A DNA stretch of 64,000 bases. Source: Ensifer sesbaniae (GTDB lineage: Bacteria > Pseudomonadota > Alphaproteobacteria > Rhizobiales > Rhizobiaceae). This document shows, one piece after another, positions 25,869 through 36,095 of this stretch. Position 1 is the stretch's first letter; each line of letters starts with the position of its first letter. The DNA is taken from contig NZ_JABEKU010000001.1 of assembly GCF_013283665.1 (NCBI RefSeq), positions 2,170,001 through 2,234,000 of the forward strand, given 5' to 3'. The translations under genes were made by a program, and so were the position numbers. The notes below the pieces were generated by a model. It saw nothing but the letters and a program-made list of their open reading frames with translations. It was not told the DNA's origin and searched no databases.

Positions 25869-26918
25869 TTGAACACAGCCACCATCGACAGGATCGGCGC
25901 AATGCCGATCGAGCAGAAAACCGCTCCGATGATCGACCCCTTCGGTCGGGCGATCACCTATCTGCGCGTGTCCGTCACCGATCGCTGCGATTTCCGCTGC
26001 ACCTATTGCATGGCGGAACACATGACCTTCCTGCCGAAGAAGGATCTGCTGACGCTCGAAGAATTGCAGCGGCTCTGTTCCGCCTTCATCGCCAAGGGCG
26101 TGCGTAAGCTTCGGCTCACCGGCGGTGAACCGCTGGTGCGCAAGAACATCATGTTCCTAGTGCGCGAGCTCGGCAAGGAGATCGAGGCCGGCCGGCTCGA
26201 CGAGCTGACCTTGACCACGAACGGTTCGCAGCTTGCGAAATACGCGACCGAGCTCGTCGATTGCGGCGTCAAGCGCATCAACGTCTCGCTCGACACGCTG
26301 GACCCCGCGAAGTTCCACCAGATCACCCGCTGGGGCGAACTCGCCAAGGTCATGGAAGGCATCGACGCGGCCCAGGCCGCCGGCCTCAAGGTCAAGATCA
26401 ACGCGGTGGCGCTGAAAGGTTTCAACGACGCGGAAATCCCCGATCTCATGCGCTGGGCCCACGGCCGCGGCATGGACCTGACGTTGATCGAAACCATGCC
26501 GATGGGCGAGGTCGAAGAAGACCGCACCGACCACTACATGCCGCTCTCGGAAATGCGCCGGCAATTGGAAGAGCAGTTCACCTTCTCGGACATTCCCTAT
26601 CGCACCGGCGGCCCGGCCCGTTACGTCGAGGTCGCCGAAACCGGCGGACGCCTCGGCCTGATCACGCCGATGACCCATAACTTCTGCGAAAGCTGCAACC
26701 GCGTCCGCCTCACCTGCACCGGCACGCTCTACATGTGCCTCGGGCAGAACGACGCGGCCGACCTGCGCACGGCGCTCCGTGCCTCCGATGACGATGCCTA
26801 TCTGAGCCAGGTGATCGACGAAGCGATCGGCCGCAAGCCGAAGGGCCACGACTTCATCATCGATCGGGAGCACAACCGCCCCGCCGTCGCCCGCCACATG
26901 AGCGTCACCGGCGGCTGA
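25869..26918 (+). CDS. moaA: GTP 3',8-cyclase MoaA
   Basis: Radical SAM enzyme that, with MoaC, converts GTP to cyclic pyranopterin monophosphate in molybdenum cofactor synthesis. The 349-residue protein has the radical SAM cluster ligands C40, C44 and C47 ([10 protein letters not shown]) and the substrate-binding C-terminal cluster ligands C273, C276 and C290 ([13 protein letters not shown]...MC). It also has the conserved terminal GG needed for activity. The start is a TTG at 25869 with GGGAG eight bases upstream; no in-frame ATG is better placed. mobA and mobB, which act later in the pathway, lie 4 kb downstream. Confidence 0.96.
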   Translation: MNTATIDRIGAMPIEQKTAPMIDPFGRAITYLRVSVTDRCDFRCTYCMAEHMTFLPKKDLLTLEELQRLCSAFIAKGVRKLRLTGGEPLVRKNIMFLVRELGKEIEAGRLDELTLTTNGSQLAKYATELVDCGVKRINVSLDTLDPAKFHQITRWGELAKVMEGIDAAQAAGLKVKINAVALKGFNDAEIPDLMRWAHGRGMDLTLIETMPMGEVEEDRTDHYMPLSEMRRQLEEQFTFSDIPYRTGGPARYVEVAETGGRLGLITPMTHNFCESCNRVRLTCTGTLYMCLGQNDAADLRTALRASDDDAYLSQVIDEAIGRKPKGHDFIIDREHNRPAVARHMSVTGG

Positions 26919-26939
26919 GTTTTCCCTTACAGATTTTAC

Positions 26940-27200
26940 TTTGCCGGCAGGCGGACCCTCATCCGAGCGGTGAGGCCGATTAGCCCCTCATCCGCCTGCC
27001 GGCACCTTCTCCCCGCGCGCGCGGAGAAGGAAACCTGAGGTGACGCTCTCGTTCCCTCTGACGGTGTTTCGCGTGAATGCGGGGACGACCTGTGGCTGAT
27101 CGCAGTCAATGCGGGCAAAATCGTCCCTTCGGGTACGTCCCCTCGCCCCGCTTGCGGGGAGAGGGTTAGTCCTCGGGTTAAACCCGAGGAGAGGGGCTGA
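26940..27200. repeat. Second type of intergenic palindromic repeat, two units
   Basis: The gap between moaA and the chemoreceptor holds inverted repeats: TGCCGGCAGGCGGA (26942-26955) against TCCGCCTGCCGGCA (26990-27003), then CTTCTCC/GGAGAAGG around a CGCG core. A second unit contains CCCCGC/GCGGGG and TCGGGTT/AACCCGA arms at about 27140-27195. It differs from the 104-bp family. Similar CTCATCCGCCTGCC sequences are common between genes in rhizobia. No gene is present here. Confidence 0.7.
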
Positions 27201-27255
27201 TCCGCACGGGGTTGCCTTAAAAGAATGACCGTCGTACCCAAGGACGAGCCAAAAC

Positions 27256-29799
27256 CTAAGCCGCGTAGCTACGGCCCCTCTGCCCCTGCGCACCGATGCC
27301 ATCCGTACCCGTCCGGAAACGCTCGATCTTCTCGTTGAGCATTTCCACCTGCCGGCGCAGCCCGTGGATCTCGGCGGTGTTTTCTTCGACCATCGCGGCA
27401 TTCTGCTGGGTGATCAGCTCGACCTCGTGCACGGCCGAATTCACCTCGTTGAGGCCGGTATACTGGTCGGCCGCCGAAGCCTCGATGTTGCTGACGAGTT
27501 CGTGGATCGTGGTGATGTGGCTGTTGATGACGGTGAGCGCATCGCCCGTTTCCTGCACCAGAGCCACGCCGCTTCTCACCTGTGCCGAGCTCTCGGAGAT
27601 CAGTCCCTTGATCTCGCGGGCCGCACCGGCGCAACGCTGGGCAAGCTCGCGCACTTCCTGCGCCACGACGGCAAAGCCGCGTCCCGCCTCGCCTGCCCGT
27701 GCCGCCTCGACGCCGGCGTTGAGCGCCAGAAGGTTGGTCTGGAAGGCGATTTCGTCGATGACGCCGATGATCGTGCCGATCTTTTCAGAGGACCGGTTGA
27801 TCTCCGCCATCGCATCGATCGCCTTGGCCACCACCTGGCCGGAATGCTTGGCATAGGAGTTGGTCTCGCCGACGGAGACGGTCGTCTTGCGCGCGCTTTC
27901 CGCGGTGGCGCGGACGATCTCCGTCAATTGGCGAAGCGCCCGCGAGCTTTCCTCAAGTGCTGCCGCCTGCTGCTCGGTGCGGCGCGCCAGGTCGTCGGCC
28001 GACGACGCAAGGTTGCCGGTGCCGCCGGTGATCTCGCCGGTGACGACACGCACGTCGGCAAGCGTCGCCCGCAGCGCCTCGACCGCATTGTTATAAGTGC
28101 GCGCCATGATCACGTAGTCGGCGGGCAGATCTTCGGCCATGCCTTCCTCGAGATTGCCGTCGGCAAGCGCCGCCAGGACATCCGAAAGCGCATTCAGCGC
28201 CTGCATCTGCTCGGCCTCGACCCGGGCACGCTCCGCGGCGCGGCGCGCTTCCTCCTCGGCCGAAAGCGCGCGTGCCGCCTCCGCCTCGCGCCCCAGCCGC
28301 ACGTTCTCGACGGCATTGTCGCGGAACACGGCAACGGAGCGCACCATGTCGCCGATCTCGTCGCCGCGGTTGCGGCCCTCGATGGCGACGTCGAGATCGC
28401 CGCTGGCAAGCCGCGTCATCGTTTCGGTCACGCGCTTCAGCGGCCCGCGCAGGGTTTCGACCAGCATCAGGCCACCGATGATTGCAAGCAGCGTCCCGGC
28501 GATCATGGCGACGATCGAGACGTCGGCCGAACGCTGGCTGTCGACCTTGCCAGCTTCCTGCGCGCTGCTGACGAAGCTTTCGAGCGTGGCGCTGGCGGCA
28601 GCGACGAGCGCCGAGGCTTCCGCCTTCGCGGCTTGCCAGCGGCTGCCGACGTCGATCAGCGCTGCCGTGTCCTTGGCGATATCGTCGAGCGAGGGGCCGA
28701 GCTTCGCCGGCAGGTCACGGAGTGCCGCGTTCTTGCCGCCGAGTTCGCCGAGCTTGGCCGCCGTTCCGCGAACTGCCTCGATGTCGGCCATGACCGGCTC
28801 GCGCCCGGCAGCATCGAGCTTGCGATGCAGCTCGCTGATATGCAACCGTGTGCTGTCGAGCCTCTTGAAGGTGTCGCCCATCAGCGTGATCAGGGTCTTG
28901 AGCTGCGAGATCTCGGCGTCCATGCCGACGAAGCGCTTGGCGGCCGTGTCCGAGTTCTTGGCGGCCTCCTTGGCAAAGTCCGCTTCATATTTGGAGAACT
29001 TGCCGAGAATCGGCACCAGCGCATTCTTCTTTGCCTCGCTGTCTTCGGCGCCGGCAAGGATCGCCTGAACCTTGAGCGCCTGATCCTTCACGTCGGCGAT
29101 CGGCGCCTGCACCTTTTCCGAGGCGATCTTTTCCGCCTCGTCGATCTGCTTCAGGAGATGCGGCAGCAACTTGCCGGCCTGGTCGATCTTGGCATCCGGA
29201 TTTACGGCCATCGTTACCGGCAGGCGGAACTTCTTGATGCGCTCAGCGAGGCCCTGATAGGCGGCGGCGTCGAACAGAAGCGCCTTGGCGAAGGCTTCCT
29301 TCTCACCGGATTCCTTGCGGATGAAATCGATCTGCTTATAGGCGCCGTTGCCCTGCTCGGTCATGTCGGCGAGTGCCGCTTCCAGTGATGCCGTCACCTG
29401 GTCCCGTTCGACCTTGATCGCCCAGAGCTTTTCCGTCTGGCCGCGCATCGCCTCCCCCAGCGCCAGAACGGAGGCGATCTCCGCCTTGTCCTCATCCCGC
29501 GTCAGCAGGCTGTCGAGCGCCTTCACGCCGCTTTCCTGCTCGTCGATCTGAACCGCGAGTGCTGTTTTCGTTTCCTCGCTCGGCGCATCCGAGAAGGCCT
29601 GCAGCGCGCTGCGCAGCGCCTGGAAATCCGAGAGATTGTTGATGGTTTCGCGCGTCACGGTCATGTGGCCGTTGAGCGTGCGGGCGGTGAAGAAGCCAAT
29701 GAGACCAATACCGGCGATCAACGCCACCAGCGGAACCACGAAAAGCAGAACCTTGGTGACGATCCGCAAGCGTTGCAGCAGGCGATCGATGAAAGACAT
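27256..29799 (-). CDS. Methyl-accepting chemotaxis protein with large helical sensor
   Basis: Chemoreceptor that signals to CheA/CheW. The 847-residue protein has an N-terminal membrane span (about 13-36) and an unusually long extracytoplasmic helical region of roughly 430 residues. A second span near 480 ([19 protein letters not shown]) leads into a HAMP domain ([22 protein letters not shown]). A second HAMP-like part with ALADGNLEE follows, and then the signalling hairpin with [20 protein letters not shown]. The tail has no CheR-docking pentapeptide. The ATG at 29799 ([11 protein letters not shown]) has AGGGGT upstream. The ligand is unknown. It is not next to other che genes. Confidence 0.93.
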   Translation of the reverse strand: MSFIDRLLQRLRIVTKVLLFVVPLVALIAGIGLIGFFTARTLNGHMTVTRETINNLSDFQALRSALQAFSDAPSEETKTALAVQIDEQESGVKALDSLLTRDEDKAEIASVLALGEAMRGQTEKLWAIKVERDQVTASLEAALADMTEQGNGAYKQIDFIRKESGEKEAFAKALLFDAAAYQGLAERIKKFRLPVTMAVNPDAKIDQAGKLLPHLLKQIDEAEKIASEKVQAPIADVKDQALKVQAILAGAEDSEAKKNALVPILGKFSKYEADFAKEAAKNSDTAAKRFVGMDAEISQLKTLITLMGDTFKRLDSTRLHISELHRKLDAAGREPVMADIEAVRGTAAKLGELGGKNAALRDLPAKLGPSLDDIAKDTAALIDVGSRWQAAKAEASALVAAASATLESFVSSAQEAGKVDSQRSADVSIVAMIAGTLLAIIGGLMLVETLRGPLKRVTETMTRLASGDLDVAIEGRNRGDEIGDMVRSVAVFRDNAVENVRLGREAEAARALSAEEEARRAAERARVEAEQMQALNALSDVLAALADGNLEEGMAEDLPADYVIMARTYNNAVEALRATLADVRVVTGEITGGTGNLASSADDLARRTEQQAAALEESSRALRQLTEIVRATAESARKTTVSVGETNSYAKHSGQVVAKAIDAMAEINRSSEKIGTIIGVIDEIAFQTNLLALNAGVEAARAGEAGRGFAVVAQEVRELAQRCAGAAREIKGLISESSAQVRSGVALVQETGDALTVINSHITTIHELVSNIEASAADQYTGLNEVNSAVHEVELITQQNAAMVEENTAEIHGLRRQVEMLNEKIERFRTGTDGIGAQGQRGRSYAA

Positions 29800-30208
29800 T
29801 GCGCACCCCTGAATTATTCTTATGGGAAGCAGGCCCGCGCGGCGGCTTTTCTTGGTGAAAACACCGATGGGACGATTGCCGCAGGCTCTCCCAAGCCTTG
29901 GGCAGACATCCCTGGAATGGCCACCCTGCAAGGTTTGCTGCGGCGCCACCCCGCCGATCGCGTCATGCGAATGGATGCGGAATTGTGGCGACGATAGGCA
30001 GCGAAACTTAAGATTCCGCGAATAAACTCAGGTTCGTCCGCTGCCGGTTCCACCGTTCTACTTGCGCTGAAAGAAAAACGGTTGGCGCATGCGAACCCGT
30101 TTGCACAAGACCGCGGCCAATGCTTAAACATTGGGCGATCCCATCCCGTGGATTCGCCTCCCCATCCGTCGGCAGCGCCCCGCTCGCCGGCGCCGCAGGA
30201 CAGCAAGC
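29800..30208. other. Divergent intergenic region
   Basis: This 409-base gap separates the leftward chemoreceptor from the rightward EamA operon and must hold both promoters. An in-frame extension of the EamA gene to 30131 is open but lacks a ribosome site. I see no strong hairpin, repeat or regulator site. Confidence 0.4.
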
Positions 30209-31117
30209 ATGCAAGCCTCCACCAATTTCCGCGGCATTCTGTTCATGTGCCTGGCAATGGTCACGTTCTCCTGCAACGACGCACTCGTCAAATCGGTCAC
30301 CGGCGCGATGAATGTGGGCCAGATCATCTTCGTGCGCGGGTTGCTGACGACCGCGATGGTCGTGCTCGCCGCCTGGCAGTTCCGTGCGTTCAGGCCGCTC
30401 GGCACCCTGATGAAGCCGGTGATCCTGCTGCGCATCGCCATGGAGGCACTGGCCTCGGTCACCTATATCTCCGCCCTCGGCCAGATCCCGCTCGCCAACG
30501 CCTCGGCGATCATGCAGGCGCTGCCCTTGGCGGTAACCCTCGGCGCCGCACTCTTCCTCGGCGAGCCGGTCGGCTGGCGGCGCTGGACGGCGATCATCGC
30601 CGGCTTCATCGGCGTGCTGATCGTGCTGCGCCCCGGCCCCGAGGGTTTTACACCGGCGGCGCTGACCGTCGTCGCCTGCGTGTTCGTAACGGCCACGCGC
30701 GATCTCTGCACCCGCCGGATCGGCCATGAGGTGCCGTCGCTTTACATCACGGTATCGACCTCCCTCGTCACCACCATCGTCGGCGCCGTGCTCATCCAGC
30801 CGATGGGCGGCTGGCAGCCGATGTCGGCGACGACGTTCAGTCACATCGCCGCCGCGAGCATCCTGCTGATGCTCGGTTACCAGACGATCGTGCTGGCGAT
30901 GCGCGCCGGCGACATCTCCGTCATCGCCCCCTTCCGCTACACCAGCCTCATCTGGTCGATCGCGATCGGCATCTTCTTCTTTGCGGAAGTGCCGGATACC
31001 TGGATGCTGGTCGGCGTCGCGGTCATCATCGGCTCCGGTCTCTACACCTTCTATCGCGAGACGCAGCGCGGCAGGAAAGCCGTCGCCCGGCGCTCACTGA
31101 CCGGCCCGCTGGAATAG
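30209..31117 (+). CDS. EamA/DMT-superfamily transporter
   Basis: Inner-membrane metabolite exporter of the drug/metabolite family. The 302-residue protein has about ten membrane spans in two EamA halves, including FRGILFMCLAMVTFSCNDA, ALGQIPLANASAIMQALPL and FRYTSLIWSIAIGIFFFAEVPD. The substrate is unknown. I chose the ATG at 30209 (MQASTNF) with AGGA upstream. mobA follows after ten bases, so EamA, mobA and mobB likely form one operon, but this is not evidence that the transporter handles a molybdenum compound. Confidence 0.9.
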   Translation: MQASTNFRGILFMCLAMVTFSCNDALVKSVTGAMNVGQIIFVRGLLTTAMVVLAAWQFRAFRPLGTLMKPVILLRIAMEALASVTYISALGQIPLANASAIMQALPLAVTLGAALFLGEPVGWRRWTAIIAGFIGVLIVLRPGPEGFTPAALTVVACVFVTATRDLCTRRIGHEVPSLYITVSTSLVTTIVGAVLIQPMGGWQPMSATTFSHIAAASILLMLGYQTIVLAMRAGDISVIAPFRYTSLIWSIAIGIFFFAEVPDTWMLVGVAVIIGSGLYTFYRETQRGRKAVARRSLTGPLE

Positions 31118-31127
31118 GAGCATCCCG

Positions 31128-31793
31128 ATGCCGGAAACCAGATACCCATCGCTGATCAGCGCGCCGCGACCAGCGGTCATCCTCGCCGGCGGATTGTCGC
31201 GGCGCATGGGAAGCCCGAAGTTTGACCTTCAACTCGGCGGCCAAGGGATGCTTTCGCGCATCGTCGAGCGGCTTCGACCGCAGGTCACGAGCATCGCGGT
31301 CAACCTCAATGCCGAACCAGCGGACGCGATCGTCGGCGATATCCCCGTCATTGCCGACACGGTTCCGGGTTTTCTCGGCCCGCTCGCCGGCGTGCTGACG
31401 GCCATGCGTCACACGGCGGCGACCACGCCGGAGGCAACCCATGTCGTTGCCGTCCCGACCGACACGCCCTTCTTTCCGGGCGATCTCGTCGCGAGATTGG
31501 CCGGCGCCTTGACCCAACGTCAGCAGATCGCCGTAGCGGCATCCGCCGGCCAGATGCATCCGCTGTTCGCACTCTGGCCGGTCGCGATCGCTGACGATCT
31601 GGAGAACTGGCTGACGAACGACCCGAAACGCCGCGTCCGTGCCTTCATCGAACGCCATGCCTCGGTAACGGTCGATTTTCCTGTCATCATGACGTCGAGG
31701 GGCGCATTCGACCCCTTCTTCAACATCAACACGCCTGAGGATCTCGTTGAGGCGCAGGAATGGTTGAGCTTGTTCGAGGATAGCAAAGCATGA
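31128..31793 (+). CDS. mobA: Molybdenum cofactor guanylyltransferase MobA
   Basis: It attaches GMP to molybdopterin cofactor to form the bis-MGD needed by enzymes such as nitrate reductase and formate dehydrogenase. The 221-residue protein has the nucleotidyltransferase signature LAGGLSRRMG (19-28) with K31, PTDTPFF with the metal-binding aspartate, and the C-terminal FNINTPEDL motif. AGGAG lies about seven bases before the ATG. Its stop overlaps the mobB start by four bases. Confidence 0.95.
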   Translation: MPETRYPSLISAPRPAVILAGGLSRRMGSPKFDLQLGGQGMLSRIVERLRPQVTSIAVNLNAEPADAIVGDIPVIADTVPGFLGPLAGVLTAMRHTAATTPEATHVVAVPTDTPFFPGDLVARLAGALTQRQQIAVAASAGQMHPLFALWPVAIADDLENWLTNDPKRRVRAFIERHASVTVDFPVIMTSRGAFDPFFNINTPEDLVEAQEWLSLFEDSKA

Positions 31794-32317
31794 GCGCCAT
31801 GAAGATCTTCGGCATCGCCGGCTGGAAGAACTCCGGCAAGACCGGACTGATGGTACGGCTCGTCAGCGAGCTGACGCAGCGCGGCTACGTCGTGTCCACG
31901 GTGAAGCACGCGCACCACGACTTCGACATCGACAAGGTCGGCGCCGACAGCTACCGCCACCGCGAGGCCGGTGCCCATGAGGTGACGATCGTCTCCGGCA
32001 CGCGTTTTGCGATCATGCACGAATTGCGCGGCGCGCCGGAGCCCAGCTTCGAGGACATCCTTGCGCGGCTCGCCCCTTGCGATCTGGTGCTCGTCGAGGG
32101 CTACAAACGCGAACCGATCCCGAAGATCGAGGCCCGCCGGCTGGAATCGGCAAACCGCGAGCCGCTGGCGCCCACCGATCCGCACATCTGCGCCATTGCC
32201 GCCGACCACCCGGTCACCGACACCGATCTGCCGGTGTTCGATCTCGACGACACCGTGGCAATCGCCGATTTCGTCGAAAGGGTCACTGGCCTGCAGCGCA
32301 AGGCCGACGCTCGCTAA
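31790..32317 (+). CDS. mobB: Molybdopterin-guanine dinucleotide adapter MobB
   Basis: GTP-binding partner of MobA in MGD formation. The 175-residue P-loop protein has GWKNSGKT at 11-18, the STVKHAHHDFDIDK region, and LVLVEGYKREPIPKIE, all typical of MobB. It overlaps mobA by ATGA, so the two are translationally coupled. Confidence 0.95.
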   Translation: MSAMKIFGIAGWKNSGKTGLMVRLVSELTQRGYVVSTVKHAHHDFDIDKVGADSYRHREAGAHEVTIVSGTRFAIMHELRGAPEPSFEDILARLAPCDLVLVEGYKREPIPKIEARRLESANREPLAPTDPHICAIAADHPVTDTDLPVFDLDDTVAIADFVERVTGLQRKADAR

Positions 32318-32533
32318 GCCCGCTGCGGGACAACAGATCGTCGCGCATCATTGCCTCGGCAGCGAATCGAGCGTCTGTTCCGCCTCGACCGTGCCATTCA
32401 GCGCTCGCGTCATACGTTGTGCCGTCGGTTTTCGGCTTGGCACCGATCAACGGGCGTCCGCCTTGCGGAAACGAAGCTCCGCTCAAATGTCGTGATCCGT
32501 GGGCGTTTGTTCGCCCTGCGCGGCAAAGAATCA

Positions 32534-33277
32534 TCAGTTCGTCGCGCCTACGGTCATTTCGTCCGGAATGTCGTTGAGACGGACGAAGCTGTAGCCCTTC
32601 GCCTTGAGGTCGAGGATGCCGCGCGCGACGCCGGCGCCGGCGGAATGGGTCGGCTGGTTGATATGGGCGATGATGACGTCGCCATCCTTGGCTGCGCGAA
32701 TCCGTTTCTCGGCAAGAGCAGCGCCCAGCAGCGAACCGCCATCGCCGTTCACCGAATAACCGGCGATGCGATACCCCATCGCACGGATCTGGCCCATCGA
32801 CGAATGGGTATACTTGGCGGTCGCGCCGCGGAACCAGCGCGGCGCCGGCAGGCCTTGCGCCTTGATCGCCGTCGCACCGCCATCGACTTCGGCCGCAACC
32901 GCCGCCTCGGAACCGGCCGCCGCCAGACCATAGACGGAGACCTTCACGTCGATCGGCGGCACGTGCATCGCGCCGTGATCCTCGATCTCGAAAAGGTCCG
33001 GATGCGCCTTCATCACCTCGACGACGAGGCCGTTGCGCTTCAGCCAGCGCGCGGTGACGAAGATGGTCGCTGGGATGTGGTTTTCAATCAAGGTGCCGAG
33101 GATGCGCATGTCGGTCGCGCCGCTGCAGGCGTCGAGCGTCAGGGCCACGCGCGGCGCCGCTCCCTTGCCATCCGGGTTTGTCGGCAGCCGCAGATCCGGC
33201 TCGACGAGGCCGGCCGCCGCGCTGGCCGAGTGTGCAAGCAGGGCGAAGGCGAAGTATGGGAGGGCAGCGGCTTTCAT
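32534..33277 (-). CDS. Periplasmic polysaccharide-deacetylase-like (CE4/NodB-fold) protein
   Basis: The 247-residue protein has a signal peptide (MKAAALPYFAFALLAHSASA). The NodB-fold is seen in VALTLDACSGATD (in place of the usual TFDDGP), IPATIFVTARWL, a loop EIEDHGAMHVPP, and the C-terminal DVIIAHINQPT. The first metal aspartate (TLDAC) is kept, but the second aspartate of the DD pair is alanine, and the HSxxH motif is not obvious. It may therefore be a divergent deacetylase or an inactive binder. It lies downstream of the OmpA-family gene, separated by a terminator. Confidence 0.8.
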   Translation of the reverse strand: MKAAALPYFAFALLAHSASAAAGLVEPDLRLPTNPDGKGAAPRVALTLDACSGATDMRILGTLIENHIPATIFVTARWLKRNGLVVEVMKAHPDLFEIEDHGAMHVPPIDVKVSVYGLAAAGSEAAVAAEVDGGATAIKAQGLPAPRWFRGATAKYTHSSMGQIRAMGYRIAGYSVNGDGGSLLGAALAEKRIRAAKDGDVIIAHINQPTHSAGAGVARGILDLKAKGYSFVRLNDIPDEMTVGATN

Positions 33278-33319
33278 GGCAATCCGGGGAAACGAAAAAG
33301 TGAGACCTGTGAAACGACG

Positions 33320-33347
33320 GAAACCCGCCTTTGGCGAGGCGGGTTTC
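33320..33347. terminator. Terminator between the OmpA-family and deacetylase genes
   Basis: GAAACCCGCC (33320-33329) and GGCGGGTTTC (33338-33347) form a perfect ten-base stem with an eight-base loop. It lies about 60 bases after the stop of the leftward OmpA-family gene, and its arm ends are A/T-rich on both strands. Confidence 0.8.
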
Positions 33348-33403
33348 TTGGATGTAGCCGGGCAGTCCTGCCCGAAACTTGATCAGCGCTGCGCGAAGCT
33401 TAA

Positions 33404-35679
33404 TTAGCGCTGCGCGACCGGGCGGACCAGCGGTGTGACGCGGCGGATGGTGACGCGGCGGTTCTGCTGCTCGGCTTCCTGCGTGCGAACTTTCAGGAAG
33501 CGCTCGCCGTAGCCCTGGGTCACCAGGTTTTCCGGCGGGATGCCGTAGACCTCGGTCAGCAGCGACGCGACCGATTCGGCGCGCTTGTCCGAAAGCACGA
33601 GGTTCGAGCGGTCCGAACCGACGGCATCGGTGTGACCTTCGATGAAGAAGGTTTCACCCGGATCCTTGGCAAGGATCTTCTCCATCGCGGCCGCGACCTT
33701 GCGCATGGTCTTGGCCTGCGACATCGACACCTCGGCGCTGCCCGTCGGGAAGGTGATCGTGTCGAGGTCGACACGGCGAACCTTGTCGCGCAGGCGGGCG
33801 GAGTGACGGACCTCGTCGATCGTGTAGACGCGCTCGACGGGCTCCACCGGCGGCTCGGCCAGGAACTCGTAGTAGTCGCGATCCGGATCGTCCGAAACGT
33901 CGGCGATATAGTCACGCACCGGGATGCGCAGGCGCATCGGCGGCAGTTCGTAGCCGACGTCGATAATCGCCGGGCGTGGACCTTCGTCACGCTCGGGAGC
34001 ATAGATCATCAGGTACTCGTTGCCGTCGCGGTCCACGCGCGAGCGCTGCAGGATGTCGCCGTAACGGTTGTAGACGGTGACGATCCGGTAGCCGCCGGGG
34101 CGCAGGATGGTTTCGCGGGTGCGGCCGCGCGGAAGCTGATCATAGTAGGTCTCTTCCGCATCGTGACGCAGGCGCGGACGATCGTCGCCTCGGTCACGTT
34201 GTTGGTGATGTTGTTGACCGTCGTGTTGTTGTTGATCACCGTGTTGTTGATGACGGTGTTGTTGACGATGTTGGTCGTCTCCGGAACCACGAAGACCGGC
34301 GCCTCGTCGACACGTGTGCCCTTTTCGTTGAGGTTGGCCTCGATCTTCTGCGGCAGGTCGGCCGGGATTTCCGCGGCGATCGCAGCCTGGGCTGCGGCAT
34401 CGTCTGCCGGCGGCGCTACGTCTTCTTCCTTGGCGCGCAGTTCCTCGCGCAGCTTCTGGCGCTGTTCGCGCGCCTGGTTGCCGCCCGAATTGTCGGCGTC
34501 CTTGTCGCTGTCGAGCACGGCGGCACCGTTTTCAACCGGCAGAACGACGGTCTCGTCGGTCGCCGCCGGGTCTTCGGCGATCTTCACCTTCTCTTCTTCC
34601 GTGCGGGTGTCGACCACTTCCGGAACCGGCTGCTGCACCTGCGGCTGCTGCTCGGCGGTCGCCGGCTGCTCAGTGCCCGGGACCGGCTGACCTTCGCCGG
34701 TTTGCGGCTGTTCCGTACCAGGCACAGGCTGGCCCTCGCCGGTCTGGGGCTGCTCCGTGCCGGGCACGGGCTGACCTTCGCCCGTCTGAGGCTGCTGCTC
34801 GGTGCCGGGTACAGTTTCCGTCGGCGCAGGCTGTTCGCCCGCCTTCTGCTCTTCGGTCACGGGCGGCTGCTCGCCGGCCTTCTGCTCCTCAGTGGTCGCG
34901 GGCTGCTGAGCCGCCTTGCCCCCTTCCGGCGGGCATGCGGTGGATGCATCCTGACCTTCCGGAACGACACAGTCGCCGGGCTGAGCCTGTTCCGCAGCCT
35001 TCTGCTGTTCTTCCGCGGCCTTCTGCTGCTCGGCGGCTTGACGGGCTGCCTCTTCTTCCGCAGCCTTCTGCTGTTCAGCGGCTTGGCGCGCAGCCTCTTC
35101 CTCGGCAGCCTTCTGCTGCTCGGCGGCCTGGCGCGCTGCCTCTTCTTCCGCGGCCTTCTGCTGCTCAGCGGCCTGGCGCGCTGCCTCTTCTTCCGCAGCC
35201 TTCTGCTGTTCGACGGCTTGACGGGCCGCCTCTTCTTCCGCGGCCTTCTGCTGCTCAGCGGCCTGGCGCGCTGCCTCTTCTTCCGCAGCCTTCTGCTGTT
35301 CAGCGGCTTGGCGCGCAGCCTCTTCTTCCGCAGCCTTCTGCTGTTCAGCGGCCTGGCGCGCTGCCTCTTCTTCCGCAGCCTTCTGCTGTTCAGCGGCTTG
35401 GCGCGCTGCCTCTTCTTCCGCAGCCTTCTGCTGCTCGGCGGCCTGGCGAGCAGCTTCCTCTTCAGCGGCCCTCTGCTGTTCGGCCGCCTGACGCGCAGCC
35501 TCTTCCTCGGCCTGGCGCTGCTTCTGCAGCAGCAGCAGCTCTTCGTCGGACTGGCCACCGCCCTCCTGTGCAACCTCGAATGGCTTCATCAGGCTATCGG
35601 CGACGGCCGGCGGAACCGCGACGGACACCGACAGCACCGGCAGCGCGACGGTCGCAAACAGTTTGGATCGAATCGACAT
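33404..35679 (-). pseudogene. OmpA-family outer-membrane/peptidoglycan-binding protein, frameshifted
   Basis: Two leftward frames together make one protein. The first (35679 down to 34009) has a signal peptide (MSIRSKLFATVALPVLSVSV), about eleven 15-residue Ala/Glu/Gln repeats and proline/glutamine-rich repeats with VPGTEQPQTGEGQP. An Asn/Thr-rich stretch (NNTVINNTVINNN) follows. The second frame, continuing to 33404, contains RPRLRHDAEETYYDQLP and the OmpA domain (DTITFPTGSAEVS, FIEGHTDAVGSDRSN, VTQGYGERFLKV, RRVTIRR). The switch lies near 34175-34210. The span of 2276 bases is one short of a multiple of three, so a single lost base restores about 758 residues. It could be a real mutation, an assembly error, or less likely a recoding event. 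Confidence 0.8.
34990..35530 (-). repeat. 45-bp tandem repeat array inside the OmpA-family gene
   Basis: About eleven tandem copies of a 45-base unit encode AAEEEAARQAAEQQK with few changes (one copy has V for A, the first ends in R). Neighbouring units differ mainly at third codon positions. The product should form a long alpha-helical, probably coiled, rod. Repeat number may vary between strains. Confidence 0.9.
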
Positions 35680-36095
35680 TTGTCTTCCTTCCTCTTCCTG
35701 GGAGGTCCTGGTCCCGCATCCTCTTCCCGGTCTATGACGCGCCGAAGAATGATGCGTACGCGAATGCTCACCGGGCCTTGACCCAAGCTTCCGGCTTTTT
35801 TGTGTTGCCCGCGACGCATGCCGTCACGCGCAAAGGCCGAACCACGCGCAGGTTTCTTGATAAGGGCTAACGGAGGCAAGATTAACCGCCGCTGAACGCG
35901 CCGTTCATGTTCATTGCCAGGGCCGCCATCGCAATCTGCGGTCGAAATCCGATTCCCGGTGAGCACCCTCGCTTTCCTGTTGATTTTTACAGGAAAAGAG
36001 TACGAATATCGCCGCAACCGGAGGCAGACGCCCCGGCCGAAATCGGTGTCCGTGAAGAAGAAAAGACCGGGTACCGACCAACAGAGAGGACTATC
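35680..36095. other. Divergent intergenic region with one hairpin
   Basis: The 416-base gap lies between the leftward OmpA-family gene and the ABC transporter operon. It contains a perfect eight-base hairpin, TTTCCTGT and ACAGGAAA (35973-35996), with an AT-rich loop about 100 bases before the binding-protein start. An in-frame upstream extension of that gene is open but has no coding look. No riboswitch class is recognised. Confidence 0.45.

Noticed and set aside
34702-35781. Long rightward open frame rich in Leu, Phe and Gly opposite the repeat array
   Set aside because: It mirrors the 45-bp repeats of the leftward OmpA-family gene, has no ribosome site or known domain, and its hydrophobic pattern follows from reading Glu/Gln/Ala codons backwards.
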